Positions 46,930-57,323 of a DNA stretch of 64,000 nt are shown one piece after another; within the stretch, counting starts at the first letter, position 1, and each line of letters starts with the position of its first letter. The notes under the pieces were generated by a model, which was not told where the DNA came from, ran no database searches, and was given only the letters and a program-made list of their open reading frames with translations. This DNA is from Rhexocercosporidium sp. MPI-PUGE-AT-0058 (lineage: Eukaryota > Ascomycota > Leotiomycetes > Helotiales), in NCBI GenBank assembly GCA_020746875.1, contig JAGTJL010000005.1, positions 682,001 through 746,000 of the forward strand, given 5' to 3'. The translations under genes were made by a program, and so were the position numbers.

Positions 46930-48472
46930 ATGGCACGATCTATCCAGTCCGGTCTTCTCGGACTAGCAGATGAATTACTCATTCAGATAGTGCAACATAT
47001 TGACTCCAGTCAAGATCTCTGCAGCCTTGCCGTCACATGTTCTCAACTTCAAGTATTCGCCGAACCAGCCTTGTATAGCTCCATCTTGATCCAAAATGGC
47101 AGCAGAGCCCTAAAATTCTTTACCTCGATTGTACGGATGCAAGCACGCGCATCGTTCGTTCGCAAGCTTCATATCCAATATCGATCGGAGGATGAAGAAG
47201 GTGTCGAAATTCTGAATTTGGCTCTATTGCATCTTCGCAAGCTTAAGGAATTGCTCATTGAGGCACCCTGCTGCAATGATAACCCTCGCCGAAGAGCAGA
47301 CTTTCAAAATCAGGGGAAGATAGATTATGCCGCATATTTCGGTTTTGCTTCCTCCATGACGTTAGGACCTCAACCACGGGTGCAAATCCCACTAGAGACT
47401 CGTAAGTCCACTCATCTTGGCCAAATTCCCTTTCGGACATTCATGTTCGGGGTAATTTTGCTAACGGTCTACTATAGTTATACTCCACAGTCATAACGCA
47501 AGAGGCCCTGGTCGGGAAGTCTTCGATATGGGAAAGAATGCTGTGATCTTCCTCCACCCCACGCTTCGCAATCTCACAATCTCCTGTTTTGACATTGGCG
47601 AGAACATCGAGCCCTATCTATCGGCATCTAAGAATTCGACTGTCCTCAGATCACTTACTTTTGATGAGTGCAATATCACCATTAAAGGACTCGCAGCCAT
47701 TCTCTCCGTACCCAAATCTCTCGAGAGGCTGACGATTGGGGAGAGGATGCACCATACGAGTCATCATGAACCTCTTGGACGATACCCAGCAAGGTTCTTG
47801 GAAGCATTAATTCTCCAAGAAAGATCACTTCAATATGTGAAACATATTGGTGGGCGTACCAATCTTCCACACAATTCTACAAATCTATCTATGGCCACCT
47901 TCTCCAACGTCAGAAGGATGGAGCTCGACACAAAGTCCATCCTCACTCAGATCCTAGAGGAAACAGCACCACCTTGGACGCCAACCATTCCATCAAATCT
48001 CAGCCTCTGTATCCTCCTACCATGTTATCAGTTCCACCTCAATGACAAAGATGATGTGTGGAATAAGCCTATGGTGTCCATGATTGAATGGCTTGGAAGG
48101 GTCTCGAATCTGGACATTGTTGTCGACTTCGGTGGTCGGAATAACATAGACTATGTAATTCAAAGCTTGTGGAAAGGTAAGCTCGGCCCGAGATATCTAC
48201 ACCGAATCCTCAGTCTAGTAGGTCCAGGTAGAGAAAATGCTCAGCTAGATAAGAGGCGCTTGAGGATTTTTGTCGTGAGGTGGACCGGCTTCATTCCTCC
48301 CTATATGTATGGCGAAAAACGGCCAGAGGAAGAGCTCCTCTTCGATTCCGATGCCTACATTCCGGTGCCGGATGATAATATGGAAGGTTGCGAAGGCAGC
48401 GAAGGTAGCGAAGGTAGCGAGGCTCCGGAAGAAGATAATGATTCAGTAGATTCTGGAGAAGATTTTGACTAG
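46930..48472 (+). CDS. F-box protein
   Basis: Exons 46930-47401 and 47478-48472 join in phase 1 across a 76-bp intron (GTAAGT, CTAAC branch, ATAG), giving 488 residues. The N-terminal F-box reads LLGLADELLIQIVQHIDSSQ and DLCSLAVTCSQLQVFAEPAL. This 40-residue motif binds Skp1 and recruits substrates to SCF ubiquitin ligases. The remainder has leucine-rich, irregular repeats (ILNLALLHLRKLKELLIEAP, LRNLTISCFDIGENIEPYLS), suggesting an LRR-like substrate-binding region. The tail is acidic with GSE repeats (CEGSEGSEGSEAPEED). An upstream ATG at 46804 would add 42 residues without similarity; I prefer 46930, directly before the F-box. The substrate is unknown. Confidence 0.85.
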
Positions 48473-49557
48473 TAGTTGGAGCACTAATGAGATCGGACAA
48501 AGGGGCAGGCTACTATCTAGTCCCTTCAATATGCTTTCTATCAAATTCGAATTACTTACTACGGTCTTCATTGTCACCGATCGATATTACTTGGCAGGGT
48601 TCGATAAAACGATAGAACCCGAAGTGATATTAGGATCGATATGACAAATGACTTCAGGATTTCTCACTGAATGTCGACAAACCACATCAAAACATTGGTG
48701 ATACAGCAGCTACCATGAGTGTGAGACTAACTAGGCAGACGAGGAATTTCTACCGAAGCTTTAACGTCGCTTACATAATAAATTCAAACGAAAAGGGGGC
48801 ACCGCATCTCGCTTGTTGACAGCTTTACGTTGAGGGGCAACCACGTCTTCCAGGGGAGACAAGTCTCACTGGTCTTTCAAAGCTTCTTACATTTACAAAT
48901 ACTTTGGGCGCCATCAAATTTCGTTGACAAAATTTCACCCGATCTGCTCCGTCGCATCCTCAAATTTAAAGCTATTTTGAAATCTTTTCAATTGCAGCAG
49001 TACGGCTGAATTACAATTGTAGATTCGCTCTATTGAAGAGGAAAGGAGAAGTAGAACGAGAGCGAAGAAGGCACCTTTATCCTAGGACTAGGATGAGCTA
49101 GGGCTCGAGGAAGGTGCAGAAAGAGTACCCGCTCCTGCCATATAACTTGTGAAGGAAACAGGAGTAGTGAAATGTGACAAAAACGAAAGAGCAACCGTTA
49201 ATATTAACTCAAATTAAGTGTCATCCTATAGCGTGACAGAATTTAGGTGCTCTATTGCTCTGGAGAATCGAGATTGCCAACCGGAGGGAGGCAGCGGAGC
49301 GCAGAGGCTCGGCCATTCAGGTTCTTCACCTTAATATTCTAAGCACGTCAACCACATGCCCTATCTTTGCTGCTTCTCTTCACACAAATAGTCATCTCTG
49401 TTTGCATTCACAACCTTTCTCTTTGCTTCTCGTAGGATATTTCTTTCCAATAGAAGCAATCTTACGCTGCGTGGCCAAAAACAGTGGGCGAGCTAAACTC
49501 TGGCATATATTTCTGTTCCAGAAACACATGACCCGGACATGTGATCACGCTAGCTAG
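48473..49557. other. Intergenic
   Basis: No gene recognised. A short perfect inverted repeat (GGGTTC, 12-nt loop, GAACCC) lies at 48597-48620. Its meaning is unknown. Confidence 0.5.
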
Positions 49558-50058
49558 CCTAGCTCATTCCACATCTCAATCCTATCACTACAGTTCAGAC
49601 ATTTTTTACAGCAGTACCAAGTCTTAGAACATTTTACTCTGATTTCAGGAAGCTATGATTTCCATCAAGAGATTATTCGCTCTATTTCAAAGAATAAAAC
49701 GCTTCTCTCATTATCCCACTACCCAGAGGTCAAATGCACCGAGAATGGTCAGCGAATTTTGCCAGTAGTAACGCCGGATTGTCTCTCCGATGATAGGAAG
49801 GCACTAGTTACATGGTATATTCAGAGGAATTTCAGCACCACTGTTTTCAAGATGGCGATGAAGCATTACCGCCTCTTTGGTTATGATGCTCGAAGCCGCC
49901 AGCTCTTGAACGTTCCGTCAGCAAAATTCAGCACGCATGCCTGGGGTACCTTGGTCAGAAAAGAAAAGGCTGAATGTCTAATCAAAAAAGGTTCCCTATT
50001 CACCTGCAACCGCATAGCTTTCCATGGAACGTGTACAGGTGTCGAGCGAGGATCCTAG
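49558..50058 (+). pseudogene. Start-less open frame, possible gene remnant or terminal exon
   Basis: A plus-strand frame is open for 166 codons between a TAG ending at 49557 and a TAG ending at 50058. It has no ATG in its first two thirds; the first is in KMAMKHYRLFGYD. The composition looks protein-like (LEHFTLISGSYDFHQEII, then AWGTLVRKEKAECLIKKG). I recognise no domain. It could be the last exon of an unplaced gene, a truncated gene, or chance. Confidence 0.3.
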
Positions 50059-50259
50059 TTACCATCCATTCGCATAAGATGGACTTGTGGGATTTTGCGG
50101 CAAGTGCAAAAAGTAATGTACTGCATTCAGTATTCAGCTTTAAAAATGGTGTTGCTGCTATAAATAGATAATGTACTTTATACAACTTAACGACCTTTGG
50201 AATAGGCTCCTCGAAGATATTTACCAGCTACAGCTTCCTAAAGTCGAGACATTAATCAT

Positions 50260-51235
50260 CTAGAACCTGGTGTTAGACAACAAGGAAATCGTGTCTTGAT
50301 CCACAGAACCATACTGCTCCAAGGTCTTCTCATCCACCAGAACTCCAGTCGGTTCCTTGCCAGCACAGACCAAACGCTGAGTGACCACAGACACGCCTTT
50401 GGTTTCCCGGATCTCCTTCTTGCCGTCCAGAGTCATCATCTGGCGAGCCAAAGAGATTGGGAACAATGTCCCTGAAAAGCATCGGATGTTGATGGTGATG
50501 TAATTGGGAAGGATGACTAAGGTTTGCGGAGACACCTGTGGGATTTGGCAGTATGCTGGATCGAAAGAGTCAGCACTAAAAAAATTCTTATATAGACACT
50601 TCATCTTGGATACTCGCAGGGCGCGAGCTTCTTGGTCGGCTGCGGGCTCAGTGATTCCGTATCGACGGCGACGTTTGGTGCCAAGAGCAGTTTGAAGGTC
50701 GGCGTAGAGTTGGGTACCCACGATAATTGCAAGCCACATATCTTCCACTGTTACATTCTATGGCCAGTAAAAATTCATCTTAGATTAATTTTGAAACAAA
50801 GACTTAACACATACTCAAATCAGTAGTCATAATCTTGGTCCTATCTTCATCCGTAGTGAAGGTCGTGATAGCGATGAGCTGACGGAGTTCCTCGATCACA
50901 GTTTCTTTGGAAAGTTCGTCCTGGGCGGCGAGGTTCTGAGCTTTTGCAGCATGTTTTAATATGGCCGAAGAAAGCGCTGCTCGGGCTTTGAGGTGTTTGA
51001 CTGCAGGAAAAATCGTGGTCAAAATGTTGAATCGGACTTTTGCCTTGATTTTCTCTAGGGTTAAACGGGATGATGTATCGGCACAGACGCAATACTTTTC
51101 GGTGGTGCAAAATGATGGCTCTCGGGTTTCGAGGCTTTGACCTAGTGGTGTTTTGGACCTGTACCTGATTCCAGGACGGAAAGTTCCTGGCAGATTTTGT
51201 TTGTTTCTTTCAAGGTGAATGCAGTTGATCAACAT
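50260..51235 (-). CDS. Hypothetical protein, 302 residues
   Basis: Exons 51235-50815 and 50747-50260 join in phase 1 over a 67-bp intron (GTATGT to AACAG), restoring TTDLMEDMWLAIIVGTQLYA. The N-terminal part is helical and Lys/Ala-rich (LTLEKIKAKVRFNILTTIFP, then LKARAALSSAILKHAAKAQN). The second exon has a basic patch (GTKRRRRYGI) and a beta-rich C-terminus. No signal peptide is seen. I do not recognise a family. The consensus splice sites and preserved phase support a real gene. A further upstream exon cannot be excluded. Confidence 0.55.
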
Positions 51236-51744
51236 CTTGGATGCTGTGTCTTCTTCTCAGACAACAAGGAGATGTATCAAAGAAGAAGAAGAAAAAGCAG
51301 AACAATGACTACTAACAAAAGTAAAGGCGCATTACGGAAAGAAGGTGACAGAGAAGTCTCTCTGCGATGTGGAAACGGATCAAATATTGAGTGTAGGCTC
51401 TGCAGCTCAAGTTGATGGATGATCTTTGCAAGTATAAAAAGGTGCAGTGAATAACCATGGGCATTGAATATTCAAATACACATCAGAATTGAAGTTCAGC
51501 TTTTGAGGGAGCGAGTGTCTGCATTGAGATTTCAAAGTAGCGTTTTGGTTTCGTTGTCCTACATAGCTCCCGAGCTCAAATATTCAGCCAATGTCCCAAA
51601 GTCCATGCAAGTGAACCGAATGCAACCTCAATGTAGAAATACATAGCAAAAAAAATCCATGCATAAATACAACGCTTTTCAGGTAAACTCAAACCATCAA
51701 ATCATCAACCCATCCTCGGTCTCCACAGTGACAGAGTGTCTCCC
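51236..51744. other. Intergenic
   Basis: The 5' flank of the hypothetical gene. A GAAGAA-rich patch lies at 51278-51294. No gene is recognised. Confidence 0.5.
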
Positions 51745-51957
51745 TCAAAGTCTAGCGCCCATGCAATACCGACACCTCGATAATGACATCGGGCAATAAT
51801 TTACTGGTCCTTCTTCATAATACGTGCATCGAAAGCTAATGAGTTGGAAATTGCGATTGGCTCTTTTGCCTGCATTAGCAGCATCACATGTCTCCCATTC
51901 TCCGTACCGTAGAATTCTTGGGCATCTCCCACACCGGAAAGGAGTTGAGCGACACAT
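51745..51957 (-). CDS. Small Cys-rich protein, 70 residues (tentative)
   Basis: ATG 51957 has a good context (CCAAAATGTG). The protein contains FRCGRCPRILRYGEWETCDA and ends CRYCMGARL, with eight Cys: two CxxC pairs near the ends and single Cys between. This looks like a zinc-knuckle type fold rather than a secreted disulfide protein, since there is no signal peptide. I do not recognise a named family. It is short, so a chance ORF or an exon of a longer gene is possible. Confidence 0.4.
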   Translation of the reverse strand: MCRSTPFRCGRCPRILRYGEWETCDAANAGKRANRNFQLISFRCTYYEEGPVNYCPMSLSRCRYCMGARL

Positions 51958-53438
51958 TTTGGTGCTATGCTCGGGAAATGTCTTTCTTGGGAGAACGTTT
52001 TTGTTACCTCGAAAATTTTCGCAAAAGATTTGAGGGAGATGGCTGTGAAAAGACTGTTTGAGGCACTCTCCTTGGACTGGCCGGAACCGACTTTGTGTGT
52101 TTGGAAATGTTTGGTGGATGATGAAGGAAAGAAGTCTAAAGGAAGGAAATTAACGAAGTATTTATACTTGAGGAAATCTGCTGGGAGCTGAGGTTGTTAG
52201 TCATTGGAGAAATAGACGGAATCATGGCAACTTAGAATGATTCACAGGCTCTCAGAAGCAACAAAATTGCAGAAGCAGGCTTGTAACTTACTCATAACGC
52301 ACAGCAGGGACAATAGCGTTTCCTAGTTGCTAGAGCACTAGAATTTCGTTGTAGATGCATCTATGAAACCGTAGGAAGTCGCCATTTAACAGAGTGTACA
52401 CGTCTTCTTATTTGGTATGTCCTGGCCATGCCATAGCACAAAAACGGGTCTTTCGATATTAGCTACGTTCGACTTGGAAGGAGTTCTACTTGATCCTCAA
52501 GAAGTCTCGCAGTGCATTGAAACAAATAAATCAAAGAATTCCAAGAAACCTCTTCAACATGCATCATCTGCTTGGTTGGTAATCCAACCCACTCAAGCTC
52601 CACCCCCTTTTCTGCCCCGCCACTCAACAAGCCAAGCGAAGCGACCGCCTCTGCCGCTCGACACCCCTCAACTCCTGGATCTGCTTACCAAAACACCACG
52701 CTAAAAATCAAGTCGGCCGTATCAACCTCATCACTTACTAACTCTCCAGCAAATCTCCATCCACTCTCCGGAAAATCTACCGGATTTCTTGATTCGTCAT
52801 GAGCGAAATACACAGAACAAAAAATCAAAGCTCGTGCCAGGGTTACGATCGCTTGATGTTGATTTGCTTGCGAGTTATTAGATAGTCCTATAGGCGGCCC
52901 GAGTTAGAAGACTTGGTATTCGGTAGTGTAGTGCGGAGTAGTCTACTGTGGGAGGAAACGACTTCCAACACCACACAACAGGAGAGGTCGCATGAAGTGA
53001 GCCAAAGGGGGACTTTCTAACTTCAACAAGTAACAGATCTATCAAATCTAAAGATATCACATATCTGAAGAGTAAGAATTGGCAAAAGAGGGGCGGGGGA
53101 AAATATTTATTAGATAGAATATGAGTGAGATGTCTTATTATTCTACAACCTTCAAGTGTTGGTCTCTTATACGTGAGAAGAGCCAGCTCAGTCATGTGAC
53201 AAAGAAACATCCGAGGTCCCTCCTAGAGAGCTATCAGAATTTGAGCTTCGTCTTCTTTTCTATAAGATCTCAACATTGACTCTCTTCACTTCAGTCCATT
53301 CCAACTATCTCTTTGTCTCTTTGAGCAATACTCGAAGTTTAAAAGTTGCATTCTCTTCTCAATACATTCAGATACCCCTCTCGTCCTTACTATATCTTCC
53401 TCATCTGTTTTTATCTTCTGACATCAAATCCCATCAAA
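51958..53438. other. Intergenic, promoter of the hydrolase gene
   Basis: Short ORFs on both strands without recognisable domains. Nothing else is seen. Confidence 0.5.
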
Positions 53439-54299
53439 ATGTCTGCCCCAAACAACACAGCATTCGTCCTCGTACCTGGTTCCTTCTCACCCCCCTCCTT
53501 CTACGAAAAGATAGTTCCCCTCCTCCAAAACCATGGTTACTCCGTCCACCCCACCGCCCTCCCATCAGCAGGGGAGCGTCCCCAGGGTCCAGCAACCTTC
53601 CAAGAAGACGCCTCCTTCATCCACTCCGCAATCCTCGCTCTAGTCGAGAAAGGCAAAGACGTCATTCTAGCTATGAACTCCTACGCCGGGTTCCCCGGCA
53701 CGGAATCTTCGAAAGGTTTGAGCAAGACTGAGAGGGAGAAGGAGGGAAAGAAAGGGGGGATTGTGGCGTTGGTGTATTTGGCGGCTTTTATACAGCCGGT
53801 GGGTGTTAGTTTGAAGGCATCGATGGGGGAGGCTTTGCTGGATTCAATTAAGAATGCTGTGGGTAGTACAATGTTTGCTTTTGTCTCCGACTTCATCCCC
53901 AGGGCCTAGAATTCGAAGAAACGTCATTTCAAAAAGGAAAGGGGATATTGACGAAATTAGGGCGACTACATGTACCTCGACCACACCTCCGACTGGAAAC
54001 CCATCTTCTCGGATCTCCCAGAAGCAGAAGCAAAGCACTACATGAGCCTCATGCCCTCCCACTCAACCATCTCTTTCTCCGGCGAGCTGACCTACCCGGG
54101 ATACAAATTCATTCCTGTCACGTATCTGCTCACTGAGAATGATAGGATTATTCCGGTCGAGTCGCAGAGGGAGATGATTGCTTTTGCGAGGGAGGGTGTA
54201 GATGTTAAGGTGGTGGAGACGCAGGCGGGGCATTGTCCTATGTTGAGTATTCCCGAGAAGACGGTGGAGATTTTGGTCCAGGCAGCAAGGGGTGTTTAA
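53439..54299 (+). CDS. Alpha/beta-hydrolase (AB_hydrolase_6-like esterase)
   Basis: Exons 53439-53858 and 53961-54299 join in phase 0 across a 102-bp intron (GTGGGT to TTAG), giving 252 residues. The start at 53439 (MSAPNNTAFVLVPGSF) has the typical FVLVPG opening. The nucleophile elbow is AMNSYAGFPG, where most relatives have MHSYGG; Ser is the predicted nucleophile. LTENDRIIP supplies the likely acid and AGHCPML the catalytic His. ALVYLAAFIQPVG is the usual strand after the elbow. The family includes small esterases and hydrolases of plant or secondary metabolites; the substrate is not predictable. It is convergent with the oxidoreductase gene. Confidence 0.88.
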
Positions 54300-54795
54300 G
54301 GACTTGGGGGGTTGGGCTTTGGGTGGTGGGTAGTTGATTTGGAAGTAGCTTTTATTTGTTTTGTTTAGGTGACTGCTCGGCTCGGACGTAGAACTGTGAT
54401 GGGTTTGAGTAGCTGCATGGTATGTTGTACAGAGTGTTTCCTGAGAACATTAAGTGCTTTCTAAGAGAATGAATTTTGGATCCTTGGTTACCATAATTAT
54501 TGGGCATACTCTAATGTAGTATCTTCTTTACCTAGCCTCTTCAAAGACTCGATCGGGAGTCGTTCCGGTTGCACAAATCAACATATTATTTCGCACGGGG
54601 CATTCAATTCAGACTTCCAGTAAGGATAAAGAATGTGCTCCCATTTAAGTCATACAGCTTAGTACCTTAACTTGGTTCAGAAACAATAGTTCAAATGGAT
54701 CGGTATTTGAACTTGTCATATCAAAAAGGCATCGTCAAAGAGTAAATAACGTTCTACGAGTCCAAAAAAATACACCTCCAAACTCTTGAACATCT
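54300..54795. other. Intergenic, convergent 3' ends
   Basis: 3' flanks of the hydrolase and the oxidoreductase. No feature seen. Confidence 0.6.
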
Positions 54796-56195
54796 TTAAA
54801 CCACAATCCCATTCTCCTTGTACATGCCCTCAATCAACTCATGCCTCTCAACCGCATCCTCAAACGAGCAATTAATCTTCCCCTCAGCTAACTCTCTATA
54901 AAGCCTTCCCACATTCCTACTAGCCATACCCCACTCCTTCCCATCAAACTCATCCTTTTCCACCTCCACAACCTCCACTTCCTCACCTTCTTTCCCCTCA
55001 AAATCAAACACAGCAATCTTAACATCCTCATACCCAACATTCAAGAAGGGGCCTGAGGATGTGACACGGATCTCGCCTGTCTCGCCGTAGATTCGCCATT
55101 CGAGACCGGGGGTGTCTTTGAATGGTTTGCCGCCGCGGAGGGAGAATGAGAGAGGGATGCCGGTGCTGAGGGTTCCGTTCAGGAAGATCGTGTCGTCGGA
55201 TGTTATTGGGTGTTTGTCTTCTACAACGGCGTCTTCGGAAGAGAGCACTTTTTGGTGGGTGCGGCGGGAGGCGACGAGAGACTTAGGAGCTGGGGTGAAG
55301 CCGTAGCCGAGTGCTGTTTTTGTTGTCAGTCAGAGGCTTGAATTGTTTCATCAGAACCGTGAGATAAAGAAAGAAAGACGTGCCAGCTTGGATGTAATCA
55401 ATAGAGTGCCCGAAATGAATCGTCATCAAATTACCACCAACATCTCTTTGGCCAAGATACCTGCATTCATCAGCTTATTTCTAATTTCAAGAGTCAGAAT
55501 ATCGTAGATAGAAACTCACACATAAGCCTCCTGCACCGTCGGTCCCAAATTCACGCCCTGGCCCATCCAACTACAACTCAGCACTCTCCCCACTCTCCCC
55601 TCGTCAACAAGCTGCTTGACTTTTTTCACAACAGGGCTCTGTCTCCCCTGTAATCCCAAGACCGCGGTCTTAACGCCACCTTCGTTCTTCAAGCGAAGGA
55701 GTTCTTTGGCTTCGACGAGGTTCTTACCGAGCGGCCATTCGACGTAGACGTCTTTGCCTGCTTTGAGGCTGGGACTGATGGTTGCGAGGTGCCGGTCTAC
55801 GCGGACGCTGCAGACGACGAGGTCGACCTCTTTGTCTTGCGCTAATTCTATGAGGATGTTAAAAAATCAAATATTTTCTATTTGCATAATCTACTTTCTA
55901 CTTTCTTGTCGTGCAATGCTATATGATGTGAAATGCGAGGAGGATTGAAAGCTCAGAGCCTATGGGGGGATTCAAAAGCGGACGAGAAAACCACACACCT
56001 ACCTTCAGGATCACCATAAGCCCTCGTACTCTGAGGCAACTCGTATTTTACAATAGCAGCTTTTGAGCTCTCGACAGAGCTATTGCATACAGCTACGATC
56101 TGGTACTTGTTGCTGTGCTTCAGGTATGGGAGATGAGCACCTGGTGCCCAACCCGAGGCGGATAGGCCGATGAAGCCGACTCGGATTGGTGGCAT
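54796..56195 (-). CDS. Gfo/Idh/MocA-family oxidoreductase (Gal80-like)
   Basis: Exons 56195-56003, 55847-55520, 55460-55384 and 55313-54796 join in phase, giving 371 residues. The introns are 155, 59, 70 bp; the last appears to use a GC donor (G|GCACGT). The N-terminus MPPIRVGFIGLSASGWAPGA is a Rossmann NAD(P)-binding motif in the form seen in fungal Gal80 relatives. It is followed by EVDLVVCSVRVDRH and VYVEWPLGKNLVEA, the position of the family's 'EKP' motif with Trp-Pro. The second domain includes GGNLMTIHFGHSIDY. Members are sugar or inositol dehydrogenases, or the transcriptional co-repressor Gal80. The SxxGW...P version suggests the Gal80-like branch; catalytic activity is uncertain. Confidence 0.85.
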
Positions 56196-57323
56196 GGTGC
56201 TGGTTTTTGATTAGAGCTTTGGTTTTCTTTGTGCGTGGGGCTTTCTGAAAACAGGCTGTGGGCGAAGATTTGAAGATTAGAAGATTAGGTTTTGGATTTC
56301 AATGAAATGCTGAGGCTCCAGTTGTCGTTCGTTGCCGGTAGCTGTCTGGGCTTGGATGAAAGGAGGGGCTGGAGGGGTAGCTTTAAACTCGTGTGGGGTT
56401 GCATGCAGCGATGGCATCATTGCTTTGAAATCGACATTAATTACTCTCCGCTCACATCATGAGACCAAAAGGAGAATCTCTATGAAATGTTAAAAAATCA
56501 GCCCGATCAAAAATATTGTAATCCTTGTGTAACATCTGTCATCTGTATCAGGCTGCTGATGTTGATTAGATGTCCATCTGCTGGTTGGTGTGAGTCGAGT
56601 TGCTGCTGTCAGAATTTAGTTGAACTTAATTACCATGAAAGGATGCCGCAGGATTAGGGGATATAGCTCATCCTGGGGTCGATGTTGTTAGATGGGCAAT
56701 ATGTTGAAAATGCACAGATGAATGATCAATGATTTACACATTACGCCGGTTTTTTTTGTTCATATTTCCATTCGTCGACATACTTGCTCTGTCTGACCGA
56801 CCAATCCACCTCAACTCCCAGCCTTTCATCCATTCGCCGAATACGGGCAGTCAAGTAATCAGGCCAGAAAACGAAAATCAAGAGAAACTATGCGAACAGC
56901 GCGATGTTCTTTTCCATCCGCTGAAGCCAAGCCCGCTACTATCCTCCATCCTTTTTAGAAGAGAGTGCTTCGAAGCAAAACCCCCAAAGATGCCAGACCA
57001 TGTACTCCAAACAATTCCCAGCCTCCCCCTCGGAGGTAAGACTCATCGATATCAAGTAGACATATAACAAACAATCGATCAGGGCAGCTGCATATACGCG
57101 CAGATGCTTGCTGGTGCCGGAAGAAAAGATTAACGCCGGGTCCAATGCTTCGGAAATGGGCTGCAGAATTGCAGAATGTTGGAAAGAAATCGGCACAAGA
57201 GCAATTGAGATCGGCAGTCATGGGATTCGTGGAGAGAGCCCGGTCTCTTCATAGTAAAGTCGTGGAAAGAGGCGCCTCGCGCAGTAGAAAGGAATATACG
57301 TTATGCATTATTGGTTCCGATGT
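56196..57323. other. Intergenic
   Basis: The 5' flank of the oxidoreductase and the 3' flank of the LIM-RhoGAP gene. No coding sequence is recognised. Confidence 0.55.

Noticed and set aside
48597..48620. Inverted repeat GGGTTC / GAACCC with 12-nt loop.
   Set aside because: A 6-bp stem is expected by chance in 64 kb. There is no neighbouring context that would give it a role.
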